A DNA stretch of 64,000 nucleotides from Tritonibacter litoralis (GTDB lineage: Bacteria > Pseudomonadota > Alphaproteobacteria > Rhodobacterales > Rhodobacteraceae): contig NZ_WIBF01000014.1 in assembly GCF_009496005.1 (NCBI RefSeq), positions 1-64,000 of the forward strand, given 5' to 3'. Shown one piece after another: positions 9,353-17,610 of this stretch. Made by a program: the position numbers and the translations under genes. The notes under the pieces are model-generated. The model saw only the letters and a list, made by a program, of their open reading frames with translations, did not search any database and had not been told where the DNA came from. Within the stretch, counting starts at the first letter, position 1, and each line of letters begins with the position of its first letter.

Positions 9353-10468
9353 TCAGCTTGCGAGGCTCTGACCAAGGTTTAGAATCATATTCCGCGCTGC
9401 GCTCAGTTCCGCACGTGTCAAATATTCCTCTGGCTTATGCGCCCGCGAAATGTCACCGGGGCCGCAGATAATCGACGGAATGCCTGCTTGCTGAAACAAA
9501 CCCGCTTCGGTGCCAAAACTCACAGCGCCAATGGCCGCAACTCCTGTGAGCGTGGTCATCAATTGCGCCAGACCTGAATCAGCAGGCAAGGCAAGGGCCG
9601 GGTAAGTTGAAATCAACTCAGCCTTAACATTCGGACCCCCACTTTCCACAAGCGGCTCCAGCAACACCTGCGGGTCAACGCCAGGAATACCCCGCACTTC
9701 GATCAGGGCTTGCGCGTGGTCTGGAATGATATTGACCGCTTGCCCTCCCTGAACCACGCCAATTTGCAAGGTCGAATAAGGCGGGGCAAATCGATCATCT
9801 TGGCCGTCAGATTTCAGCGTGTCCGCTTGATGCGCCGCCGCATTCAGTACGGGAAGGAGCGCGTGTATGGCATTTTCGCCCTGGTCCGGCCGTGAACTAT
9901 GACCAGAAACACCGCGCGCCCACAATTTCATTGCCGCCTTGCCCTTATGAGCCAGAACGGGCCGCAGTCCGGTTGGTTCTCCAACAATGCACCCCAGCGG
10001 AGCCGCACATAGTTTTGGAAGCGCCGCGATCATATGCGGCACGCCCTTGCACCCGATTTCTTCATCATATGACAGCGCAATATGAATGGGTGCCGACAGC
10101 GCCATCGTTGCAAGGTCTGGAACTGCAGACAGGACCGCCGCGTCAAAACCTTTCATGTCACAGGTGCCACGCCCAATCAGCCGATCCTCATCGTGGCGCA
10201 TTTCAAACGGATCGTCTTTCCATTCCGGCTCTCCCGCCGGCACCACATCCACATGCCCCGACAAAATGAATCCAGGCACCGAAGGATCACCAATGGTGGC
10301 AAATAGATTGGCACGGTCCCCTTCTGGCCCAGTCATGAGATGCACCTGCGCCCCGAATTGTTCGAGGTAGTCAGCAATGAACTGCATCAAGGCGAGGTTG
10401 GACGTACCTGCAACTGTCGGGTAACTCACCAACCTTGCTAACAATTCTTCCGCATTCAATCGTTGCAT
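9353..10468 (-). CDS. M20-family deacetylase, acetylornithine deacetylase (ArgE)-like
   Basis: A 371-residue metallohydrolase of the M20 family. Metal ligands are visible in LSGHVDVVPAGE (His), GRGTCDMKGFDA (bridging Asp), DEEIGCKG (catalytic Glu pair), VGEPTGL (Glu) and the C-terminal RAHKPEEYL (His). The dimerisation domain is at about 175-285. The ATG at 10468 is preceded by AAGGTGG at good spacing; a GTG four codons upstream is too close to that site. Given its catabolic neighbours it more likely removes an acyl group from an imported or GNAT-acetylated amine than serves arginine synthesis (inference). It is divergent from the HAD gene. Confidence 0.88.
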   Translation of the reverse strand: MQRLNAEELLARLVSYPTVAGTSNLALMQFIADYLEQFGAQVHLMTGPEGDRANLFATIGDPSVPGFILSGHVDVVPAGEPEWKDDPFEMRHDEDRLIGRGTCDMKGFDAAVLSAVPDLATMALSAPIHIALSYDEEIGCKGVPHMIAALPKLCAAPLGCIVGEPTGLRPVLAHKGKAAMKLWARGVSGHSSRPDQGENAIHALLPVLNAAAHQADTLKSDGQDDRFAPPYSTLQIGVVQGGQAVNIIPDHAQALIEVRGIPGVDPQVLLEPLVESGGPNVKAELISTYPALALPADSGLAQLMTTLTGVAAIGAVSFGTEAGLFQQAGIPSIICGPGDISRAHKPEEYLTRAELSAARNMILNLGQSLAS

Positions 10469-10675
10469 ATACTGACCCACCTTTTGACGTTCCTGTTCAT
10501 TCGCAAGTGTGCACTGGTTTAGGAAGACTCATTGTTCATGCCCGTCGTTCACATGGCAGGCTCTGCTGTAGTTCAAATCGATTTCAGAATTTCCTGCCTT
10601 GGTTTTGGCAAACCCGGCACGCAACGATGAAGGGAAAGGGACAAACTGGTCGTAACAACGAACTGGAGATCCCGG

Positions 10676-11341
10676 ATGACCTTTCGCCCCAAGTACATCA
10701 CCTTTGACTGCCACGGCACTATGATCAATTTTGACATGGCTGGTGCAGCGACGGACCACTACAGCCAAACTCTGTCCCCTGAGGCATTGAAGAAATTTAT
10801 CAAAGACTTCTCAGCCTATCGCTTGGATGAAGTTCTCTGGGATTGGAAACCTTATGCTGAGGTCGTACACAACGCCCTTGAACGCACGTGCAAACGCAAC
10901 GGGATTGCCTTTGACACTGCGATCGCACAGGACATTTATAATCGTGTCCCAACCTGGGGTCCGCATGCGGATGTGACTGCAGGTCTGGCCAAAGTGGCTT
11001 CAGACATCCCATTGGTTGCACTGACAAACTCGATGAATTCGCAAATTCCACACAATATCGAAAAATTGGGAGTCCCAATTGCACATGTCTTCACCGCCGA
11101 AGATGCGCAGGCCTATAAGCCCAGAATGCGTGCGTTCGAATATATGTTTGACCAACTCGGTTGCGGGCCAGAGGATGTGCTGCATGTTTCCTCCTCTTTC
11201 CGCTACGACCTGATGACGGCCTATGACATGGGGATCACAAACAAAGTCTGGGTGAACCGTGGTCATGAACCGGCCAACCCATTTTATGGCTACTCCGAAA
11301 TTTCCGATATGTCCGGCTTGGCGAAAGTGGTTGGTTTGTAA
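10676..11341 (+). CDS. HAD-superfamily hydrolase, haloacid dehalogenase type II-like
   Basis: A 221-residue HAD protein with motif I FDCHGTMINFD (nucleophile Asp near residue 10), motif II LTNSMNS, motif III lysine in AYKPRMRAFEYM and motif IV VSSSFRYDLMTAYDMG. The layout matches proteins annotated as type II L-2-haloacid dehalogenases, but motif I and the SSSFRYD stretch differ from the SNxxD seen in proven dehalogenases, so dehalogenation is not established. Its stop overlaps the ATG of the FAD oxidase by one base (TAATG), so the two products probably act together. The start has GGAG about ten bases upstream. Confidence 0.82.
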   Translation: MTFRPKYITFDCHGTMINFDMAGAATDHYSQTLSPEALKKFIKDFSAYRLDEVLWDWKPYAEVVHNALERTCKRNGIAFDTAIAQDIYNRVPTWGPHADVTAGLAKVASDIPLVALTNSMNSQIPHNIEKLGVPIAHVFTAEDAQAYKPRMRAFEYMFDQLGCGPEDVLHVSSSFRYDLMTAYDMGITNKVWVNRGHEPANPFYGYSEISDMSGLAKVVGL

Positions 11342-12630
11342 TGGAATTCGCCTCTTATTGGCACAAAACGGCCCCCTCATTTGCACTGGGATGCCCTGAC
11401 CCAGTGCATGGCCATTTTGACGTCGCCATTATCGGGGCAGGATTTACGGGCCTAAGCGCGGCCCGCAGCCTCGCCAAGGCCGGTGTATCTGTCGCAGTTC
11501 TAGAGGCAGATCACGTCGGCGCTGGTGCATCTGGTCGCAATGGCGGGCATTTGAACAACGGCCTGGCCCATGGCTATGCCTCTGCCAAAGCTCAGTTGGG
11601 TGAGACACGTGCACATGCGTTATATAAGGCCTACGATCATTCCATTGATGTGATCGAAGACATTGTAAAGACAGAGGGAATCCAGTGTGACTTTCGGCGC
11701 GCCGGGAAGTTGAAGCTTGCATCCAAAGCATCACATGTTGAGGGTATGAAAGCAAACTTCGAACTGTTGCACAAAGAGGTCGACCCAGAGACCCGCTGGC
11801 TCAACCGGTCTGACTTAACAAGCCAGGTGGGAAGCGATGGTTTTCATGGTGCCATCCTTTTTGAAAAGTCAGCTATGATTCACATGGGGCGGTATGTCAC
11901 TGGGTTGGCCACTGCCGCGCAACGGCATGGGGCAAAAATCTGGGAGCGAGCCCCGGTAACCGCGCGGGTCAAAACACAGACCGGCTGGCGCCTTGCGACC
12001 TCGCGCGGTGATTTGACCGCAGATCGCATTATTGCGGCCACGGGTGCCTATTCTGGCCAGGTTAAAACAGCGCCTTTGGGGTACTTCCGCAAACGCATCA
12101 TTCCGGTTGGCTCATTCATCATCGCCACACGGCCCCTTTCTGACGCCGAAACCGAAATGGCCATGCCAGGAAACCGCACCTGTGTCACATCGCTGAACAT
12201 CGGGAATTATTTCCGACTGTCTCCGGACAACCGTCTGATCTTTGGCGGGCGCGCCCGTTTTTCCGCCGACAGCAATCAACAGTCTGACGCAAAATCAGGT
12301 GCCATTCTGCGGCAGTCCTTGGCTCAGATTTTTCCGCAGCTCTCTAAAATCGACATTGATTATTGCTGGGGAGGGCTTGTCGGCATGTCCAAAGACCGTT
12401 TCCCACGCGCTGGCGAGGCCGACGGCATGCTCTATGGCATGGGGTATTCTGGACATGGCGCGCAGTTTGCAACGCTACTTGGACAGATGTTGGCCAACAA
12501 AGCATTGGGCATACAAGAAGAGACACCATTGGATGGGCTAACTTGGCCGACAGTTCCGGCCCTTTCGGGGCGGCCATGGTTCCTGCCCCTTGTGGGTCTT
12601 TGGTTTGGACTTAAGGATCGGCTTTCATAA
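11341..12630 (+). CDS. FAD-dependent amine oxidoreductase, PuuB (gamma-glutamylputrescine oxidase)-like
   Basis: A 429-residue DAO-family flavoprotein. The dinucleotide-binding motif VAIIGAGFTGLSAARSLAKAG is at residues about 27-47, followed by GAGASGRNGGHLN, the conserved FAD-contact stretch of PuuB/OrdL proteins. A second conserved block, YGMGYSGHGAQFATLLGQ, lies near residue 380. Family members oxidise the secondary amine of gamma-glutamylputrescine or similar compounds with O2 as acceptor. Translation is coupled to the HAD gene. With the class III aminotransferase and ArgE-like deacetylase nearby, this suggests degradation of a polyamine-like substrate. Confidence 0.86.
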   Translation: MEFASYWHKTAPSFALGCPDPVHGHFDVAIIGAGFTGLSAARSLAKAGVSVAVLEADHVGAGASGRNGGHLNNGLAHGYASAKAQLGETRAHALYKAYDHSIDVIEDIVKTEGIQCDFRRAGKLKLASKASHVEGMKANFELLHKEVDPETRWLNRSDLTSQVGSDGFHGAILFEKSAMIHMGRYVTGLATAAQRHGAKIWERAPVTARVKTQTGWRLATSRGDLTADRIIAATGAYSGQVKTAPLGYFRKRIIPVGSFIIATRPLSDAETEMAMPGNRTCVTSLNIGNYFRLSPDNRLIFGGRARFSADSNQQSDAKSGAILRQSLAQIFPQLSKIDIDYCWGGLVGMSKDRFPRAGEADGMLYGMGYSGHGAQFATLLGQMLANKALGIQEETPLDGLTWPTVPALSGRPWFLPLVGLWFGLKDRLS

Positions 12631-12642
12631 CTGGCAGTAACA

Positions 12643-13590
12643 TCACCCCAAAGAGTGCGCGGCCAGCCCATACATCACAGCTCCCGAGGTCGCGCGCCTT
12701 TGTTTGCCTTTGTACATTTCCGTGACGGTATCAAACAAACCTAGTCCTGCCGCCGACAGAAAAGCTGTCAATTGGCCGTCTTCCACCGGGGTGTCAATAC
12801 GAAGGAATTTGCCCGTTCTCGTTTGAATGAGCGGCGCAATCAACTGCATCGCGAGTTCATCGCAATCGGCCACAACAGGCCCAATCACCTGACCACGCCC
12901 AAAATTGCGGATCATCGCGTAACCTACTATTTTCCCCGCTTTTTCCGCAACAATGCATTCTGATTTAACCTTCAGAGCTTGAATAACGGTCTCACGGCCA
13001 ACACCATAGGCGCCGGTATCAAGTTCAATCAATGTCGCCCAATCCGCCTCTTCAAGCGCACGAACCTCAGTATCAGGCACGGGTTCCGGCAAATAAATTT
13101 CGCGCGCGATCCCCTGTTGTTGGCGGATCGTTGCAACGGGCTGAAACCCTGCGGTCTCGTACAAACGATACCCGGCCCGCGTAGCGCTCAGCCGCAGATC
13201 CCGATTTCCGCAGGCACCCATAATCTGCTGCAACAACCAACGCCCGGTACCCAACGTTTGCAAACGCGGCGCCGTGATCATCATCCCCAACATTGCAAAG
13301 TCAGGTCCCATTTGAAACTTCATTGCTGAGCTCAAGGGACGACCGATTTCATCCAGTGCCAAATATCCTTGACCTAACTGTATAAGGAGTTCGAGATCCC
13401 GGTCGCGATGAGGCCAAAAAACACCAACCGTCAACTCCTGCAACAAAGGCAGATCCGTGAGAGAGATTTCATGCGTCGCGGCCTCAAACACATCCACTTT
13501 CAGATGAAGGTCTGTTTTTTTTCGTTGTGGCATCGCCCCCTCCACCTCTGGAAGCGTTTCGTTCTTATCGCCAAGATCCTTGGACGTCAT
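12643..13590 (-). CDS. Tandem-domain GNAT acetyltransferase, paralogue of 8406-9224
   Basis: A 315-residue protein with an N-terminal GNAT-like domain (residues about 45-170, acetyl-CoA loop near LQTLGTGRWLLQQIM) and a C-terminal Acetyltransf_18-type domain containing RNFGRGQVIGPVVA and FLRIDTPV, matching the paralogue at 8406-9224. It has about 35 extra N-terminal residues that are acidic and polar. The ATG at 13590 has a good AAGAGG site; the TTG 11 codons upstream is less likely. It is convergent with the FAD oxidase gene, 12 bases away, and closes the catabolic island. Confidence 0.82.
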   Translation of the reverse strand: MTSKDLGDKNETLPEVEGAMPQRKKTDLHLKVDVFEAATHEISLTDLPLLQELTVGVFWPHRDRDLELLIQLGQGYLALDEIGRPLSSAMKFQMGPDFAMLGMMITAPRLQTLGTGRWLLQQIMGACGNRDLRLSATRAGYRLYETAGFQPVATIRQQQGIAREIYLPEPVPDTEVRALEEADWATLIELDTGAYGVGRETVIQALKVKSECIVAEKAGKIVGYAMIRNFGRGQVIGPVVADCDELAMQLIAPLIQTRTGKFLRIDTPVEDGQLTAFLSAAGLGLFDTVTEMYKGKQRRATSGAVMYGLAAHSLG

Positions 13591-13967
13591 ACTTACCTCT
13601 TTTACCCTCAGAGCATGGGCCAACGCATGGGTTCATCCTTGACTTTACCAAGATTGCAAAGCGGAATCTGTTGAAGTCACGGGGTTCACGACATAAAATT
13701 TCACTACTTCTGAGCACTAGCCGAACGGTGTTTCAAAATGAGCTTGCGACAATTTCCGCTTCCGGCATTGGTGGCAAAGGACGTAATGCAAGCATTCTTT
13801 GCGAAATCAGATCGCCAATCCGCCTTGGGGTCTGCCATAAAACCCGGCAGCGACACGTGGTGTGGCGTTCCCTAAACCGTTAAAGTCTTTCTCTTTTCAC
13901 GCGTGACCCGTTTCCGAGGCTTGCCCCGCATGGTAAGTTTCAGTGCTTGGTTCGTTCAGTAATCTGT
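13591..13967. other. Intergenic region, 377 bases
   Basis: This stretch separates the GNAT gene from the end of the CynF-like regulator gene, both on the minus strand. It holds the second copy of the GNAT upstream motif at 13682-13699. A minus-strand open frame of about 45 codons near 13710-13840 is present but is not recognised and has no clear ribosome site. No hairpin terminator of note was seen. Confidence 0.5.
13682..13699 (-). promoter_or_regulatory. Shared upstream motif, copy 2 (ATTTTATGTCGTGAACCC)
   Basis: This differs in one of 18 bases from the copy at 9326-9343 and lies 92 bases upstream of the second GNAT gene. The similar distance argues for a regulatory role. Confidence 0.4.
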
Positions 13968-15824
13968 TCATTCCCAATCCGCACTGGTGATCCCAAAGGA
14001 TTTAATGCGGGAATAGACCGTGGTTGGACGCATGTCCAAAAGGGCCGCTGCGCCTGTTGCGCCTGACACCTTGCCCTTGGTCGCCCGCAACGCCGAAATC
14101 AGATTGGCCCGCACAATCGCCTGCAGCTCGGCTTCGGTTTTAATATTGTCCAAGCTTGGGCCACTGTCTGACACGCTGCCTGACAGTTCGATCTGCAACT
14201 TGCTGCCCGTCGACAAGATTGCCGCGCGTTCGATGACATTGCGCAGCTCCCGCACGTTACCGGGCCAGGAATAGTTCTGCAGTTGATACATGACCCGCTC
14301 TGTAATCTTGGGGACCGGGCGGTTCAGCTGCTGGCAGGCCAGTTTAAGCAAATGCAGCGCCAATTGCGGGATATCATCAGGCCGATCACGCAACGGCAGG
14401 CAGGTGATCGGAAAGACGTTGAGATGCATAAAAAGGGACTCGCGCAGTTTGTCTGCAGCGGACGCGCGCCCCTGTGACAGGGTCGTCGCCGAGATCACAC
14501 GGATGTCCAGCGGTCGCTCACGCGTGTCCCCCAGACGTGTCACCGTATTGGTCTGCAGCGCATACAGGAGCTTGCCCTGAATATCATGTGGCAGCTCTTC
14601 GACTTCGTCCAGAAACAGGGTACCACCATGGGCCAGTTCCAGCTTGCCGGGCTTGTCTTCTTTGGCGGCCTGTGGCCCCCCGCGCAGCTGCCCGAACAAT
14701 TCCGCCTCGACCGCTTCGGGGACAACAGAGCTGCAGTTGAACTGGATCAGGGGGCGGCGACGACGCGGACTGCCTTGGTGGATCTCTTTCGCGACCAAGG
14801 ATTTGCCGGTGCCCGGCTCGCCTGAGATCATGACAGTCACATCGGTTTCCGCAACCAGATCCACACGTGCCAGAACCTGTTTGGTAGCGGTCGAGCTTCC
14901 AATAATCGCGTGGTGAGCTCGTTCCGAATTGATCTCTTCCTGCAGATACGCGTTTTCCTGTTCCAACCGATCCCTAAGATCGGCCACCTGTTGCAGCGCG
15001 TTTTTCAGCTTCTTTTCGTTTTCTTTGCGGTCCGTGATGTCGCGAAAGATCACCACAGCCCCAGCCAGGATCTGGTGGTCATAAATCGGCGTCGAGATGT
15101 ATTCGACCCGGATCGGCTTGCCGTCTTTGCGCCAGAACACCTCATCCTCGATGCGGTGGACCTGTTCGAACCGAAAGGACTTATAGATCGGGCAATCCTG
15201 ATGGAAATAGGGCTCGCCGGACAAATGATGGTGGTGGATGATCGAGTGAATGTCCTTGCCCAACAAATCTTCGGTGGTCCAACCCAGCATTTCTTGGGCG
15301 GCGCGGTTAACGAATGTTGTTTTACCTTCGGCGTTTAATCCATAGATCCCTTCGCCGGCGGCATTGAGGATCAATTGGTTGCGCCGCTCCAGCTCGGAAA
15401 AAAAGCTTTCGGCCCGCTTCCATTCATCAAGGCCCGCACGCTGAAGCTCGGCCACTTCGGCCACATGCGCGCGGCGATCCATGGCGTCCAGATCAATAAT
15501 CAACAACAGAACTTCGCCCGGCCGGTCGGCGACCTTGCGGCCGCGCAATTCACAGCGCACCCAAGCGCCGTTTGGACGTTGCAGATCTACGCGGCGTGTC
15601 CAGGCCTCTCCGCGGGTGTCGACCTCATCCATAAACACCATAAACGCGCCGATCTGGCGCCCCAGGAAACGCACGAACGGCGGCAATCGTTCGCGGACCA
15701 GGTCCAACAAGCGACAGGCGTGATCGTTGATCTCTAGGATCTGGTCCGTCTGGGTACACAAAACCAGCGCGGCTTCGGGTAAGGCCGCGGCAATTGAGTC
15801 GGAAGGAAATGCAGTATCAGGCAT
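13968..15824 (-). CDS. cynF: PAS-AAA+-Fis regulator, CynF-like, lacking the GAFTGA loop
   Basis: A 618-residue regulator built as an N-terminal PAS-like region (about 10-115), a second PAS domain (about 145-265, ending FRDITDRKENEKKL), a short coiled coil (265-300), an AAA+ domain (305-535; Walker A GEPGTGKS at 335-342, Walker B GTLFLDEV at 401-408) and a Fis-type helix-turn-helix (about 570-610). The position of the sigma54-contacting GAFTGA loop reads GGPQAA (382-387), and the usual arginine-finger region reads RESLFMHLNV, with His where YYRLNV carries Arg. It is divergent from cynABD-cynS, as cynF is in the Pseudomonas cynFABDS cluster. The ATG at 15824 is preferred over an upstream frame that would translate the tandem palindromes. 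Confidence 0.85.
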   Translation of the reverse strand: MPDTAFPSDSIAAALPEAALVLCTQTDQILEINDHACRLLDLVRERLPPFVRFLGRQIGAFMVFMDEVDTRGEAWTRRVDLQRPNGAWVRCELRGRKVADRPGEVLLLIIDLDAMDRRAHVAEVAELQRAGLDEWKRAESFFSELERRNQLILNAAGEGIYGLNAEGKTTFVNRAAQEMLGWTTEDLLGKDIHSIIHHHHLSGEPYFHQDCPIYKSFRFEQVHRIEDEVFWRKDGKPIRVEYISTPIYDHQILAGAVVIFRDITDRKENEKKLKNALQQVADLRDRLEQENAYLQEEINSERAHHAIIGSSTATKQVLARVDLVAETDVTVMISGEPGTGKSLVAKEIHQGSPRRRRPLIQFNCSSVVPEAVEAELFGQLRGGPQAAKEDKPGKLELAHGGTLFLDEVEELPHDIQGKLLYALQTNTVTRLGDTRERPLDIRVISATTLSQGRASAADKLRESLFMHLNVFPITCLPLRDRPDDIPQLALHLLKLACQQLNRPVPKITERVMYQLQNYSWPGNVRELRNVIERAAILSTGSKLQIELSGSVSDSGPSLDNIKTEAELQAIVRANLISALRATKGKVSGATGAAALLDMRPTTVYSRIKSFGITSADWE

Positions 15825-15859
15825 GGCGAAACGGTACGCCCTGCCCTGAGCGACACGTA

Positions 15860-15892
15860 GCGAAATTTCGTAATTTGCGAAATTTCGTAATT
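15860..15892. promoter_or_regulatory. Tandem palindromic operator-like repeats between cynF and cynA
   Basis: A 16-base unit, GCGAAATTTCGTAATT, occurs twice (15860-15875 and 15877-15892). Each unit contains the perfect 10-base palindrome CGAAATTTCG, and the palindrome centres are 17 bases apart. They lie 36-68 bases upstream of cynF and about 220 bases upstream of cynA. A degenerate third copy, GCGAATTTTAG, is at 15950-15960. Binding by CynF or another regulator is inferred from position. Confidence 0.6.
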
Positions 15893-16109
15893 CTAAAAAC
15901 CCCGTAAACACCCATTAACAATTGATTTCAAATAACTTTTTCAAAGTGAGCGAATTTTAGGCGGGCGCTTTTTTTACCTCCTGCTGTCCCGCATGCTTTT
16001 GCCAGTGCGGTTCGACCATTGTGTTTTGGGTGTTTGAGCCGCTGCAACAACCAGCCTGGGGCACAACGCCTTGGGGGACACTCATAAAACACAGAGACAG
16101 GGGTATTTT

Positions 16110-17534
16110 ATGACGCACTTTAAAGACCCGTTTAACCCAAACATCGACGTTTGGAACGAATGTGGCGAGGCTTCTGGTGAGCCTGCGGATCCGTATGCGG
16201 GCCTGACGGCCGAAGATGCAGAGCTTCTGACACGCCGCGCAAAGCAATCCTTGAATCCTGAGGTTGGCATGACCCGCACGCTGGAAAGCGCGGTGATGCA
16301 GGGCCTCTTTAAAACCGACGTTTCGCGCCGTGCCTTCCTGAAGAGCGCAGGCGTCACCGGCGCGTTGGCGGCGGTGGCCACGGTCTTCCCGCTGTCCTCG
16401 CTACAGCTGATGGCCGAAGAAGCGATCAAGAATCTGGAAAAAACCAAACTGACGCTTGGCTTTGTTCCGATCACATGCGCCACTCCAATCATTGGCGGCC
16501 ACGCTTTGGGCTTTTATGAGCGCTATGGTCTGGACGTGGACATTGTAAAGACCGCCGGTTGGGCGGTATCGCGCGACAAATGCCTGAACGGCGAATATGA
16601 CGGCTCCCACCTGCTGTTCCCGATGCCGATGGCAATGTCTCTGGGATTGGGCTCCACTGCACAGCCGTGGAAAGTGGTGTCCAACGTGAACACCAACGGT
16701 CAGGCGATCGTTCTGGCCAACCAGCATATCGATAACCAGGATCCCAAAAACTGGAAAGGTTTCAAATTCGGCGTGCCGTTCGAGTACTCGATGCACAACC
16801 TGCTGCTGCGGAACTATGTGGCGGATGCGGGACTGGACCCGGATCGCGATATCCAGATCCGCGTGGTTCCACCGCCAGAAATGGTTGCAAACCTGCGTGC
16901 AGGCAACGTCGACGGCTATCTTGCACCGGACCCATTCTGTCAGCGTGCGGTCTATGATCAAGTTGGCTTCATTCACAAATTGACCCTGGATCTGTGGAAA
17001 CAGCACCCTTGCTGCGTCTTTGGCCTGTCCGAGAAATTCATCTCGGAAAACCCGAACACCACCATTGCGCTGACCACCTCTATCCTTGAGGCGACAGCGG
17101 CTGCGGAAACCTCTTCGGGGCGTGTGGCCTTTGCGGAATCCATGGCACCGGCCAATTATCTGAACCAGCCTGTTGAGATCCTGAAACAGATCCTGACCGG
17201 CGTATTCCCCGATGGCCAAGGCAACATCAAGAACGTTCCTGACCGGATCTCGTTCATGCCACTGCCGACCCAGACCATGGGCACCTGGGTTCTGGCGCAG
17301 CTGCGTCGCTGGAACTACATCGACGATGACACCAACTATGCAACTCTGGCCGAAGATCTGGTTCTGACAACCACCACCCGTGAGCACATGCGCACGATGA
17401 TGATTGCCGATCAGAACCTGAGTTTCGCTGACGCTGAACAGGACGTTTATGCACCGGTGGATATTCAGGGCCAGACTTTCGACCCTGCAGCGGCGCAAGA
17501 CTTCATCGACAGCCAGCCGTTCACCCACAGTTAA
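16110..17534 (+). CDS. cynA: Cyanate ABC transporter substrate-binding protein, NrtA/CmpA family
   Basis: A 474-residue binding protein of the NrtA/CmpA nitrate-bicarbonate-cyanate family. The conserved core begins LTLGFVPITCATPIIGGHALGF and continues through KFGVPFEYSMHNLLLR, both typical of the family. The twin-arginine signal VSRRAFLKSAGVTGA sits unusually far in, with the arginines at residues 73-74, behind an acidic extension that contains TRRAKQSLNPE. The ATG at 16110 follows ACAGGGG at good spacing. It delivers the anion to CynB/CynD, and cyanase encoded in the same operon makes cyanate the best guess over nitrate. No nitrate reductase gene is nearby. Confidence 0.88.
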   Translation: MTHFKDPFNPNIDVWNECGEASGEPADPYAGLTAEDAELLTRRAKQSLNPEVGMTRTLESAVMQGLFKTDVSRRAFLKSAGVTGALAAVATVFPLSSLQLMAEEAIKNLEKTKLTLGFVPITCATPIIGGHALGFYERYGLDVDIVKTAGWAVSRDKCLNGEYDGSHLLFPMPMAMSLGLGSTAQPWKVVSNVNTNGQAIVLANQHIDNQDPKNWKGFKFGVPFEYSMHNLLLRNYVADAGLDPDRDIQIRVVPPPEMVANLRAGNVDGYLAPDPFCQRAVYDQVGFIHKLTLDLWKQHPCCVFGLSEKFISENPNTTIALTTSILEATAAAETSSGRVAFAESMAPANYLNQPVEILKQILTGVFPDGQGNIKNVPDRISFMPLPTQTMGTWVLAQLRRWNYIDDDTNYATLAEDLVLTTTTREHMRTMMIADQNLSFADAEQDVYAPVDIQGQTFDPAAAQDFIDSQPFTHS

Positions 17535-17557
17535 GGCACGGATGAACACACCATTGT

Positions 17558-17585
17558 GCGGGGCAATCCGTTGCCCCGCTCCCCC
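17558..17585 (+). terminator. Intra-operon hairpin between cynA and cynB
   Basis: A perfect 9-base-pair stem (GCGGGGCAA with TTGCCCCGC, loop TCCG) is followed by TCCCCC and five T residues. It probably works as a leaky terminator or mRNA stabiliser that keeps the binding protein in excess over the membrane components. Confidence 0.6.
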
Positions 17586-17610
17586 TTTTTGATGCCCCAG
17601 GAGTGACGGA

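Noticed and set aside
13710-13860. Small minus-strand open frame of about 45 codons in the 13.6-14.0 kb gap
   Set aside because: There is no ribosome site, no recognisable pattern, and its length is within chance expectation.
16026-16052. Possible sigma54 -24/-12 promoter upstream of cynA (TTGGGT then CCGCT with GG-N10-GC spacing)
   Set aside because: Only the GG and GC dinucleotides fit; the surrounding bases do not match TGGCAC and TTGC, and the regulator lacks GAFTGA.
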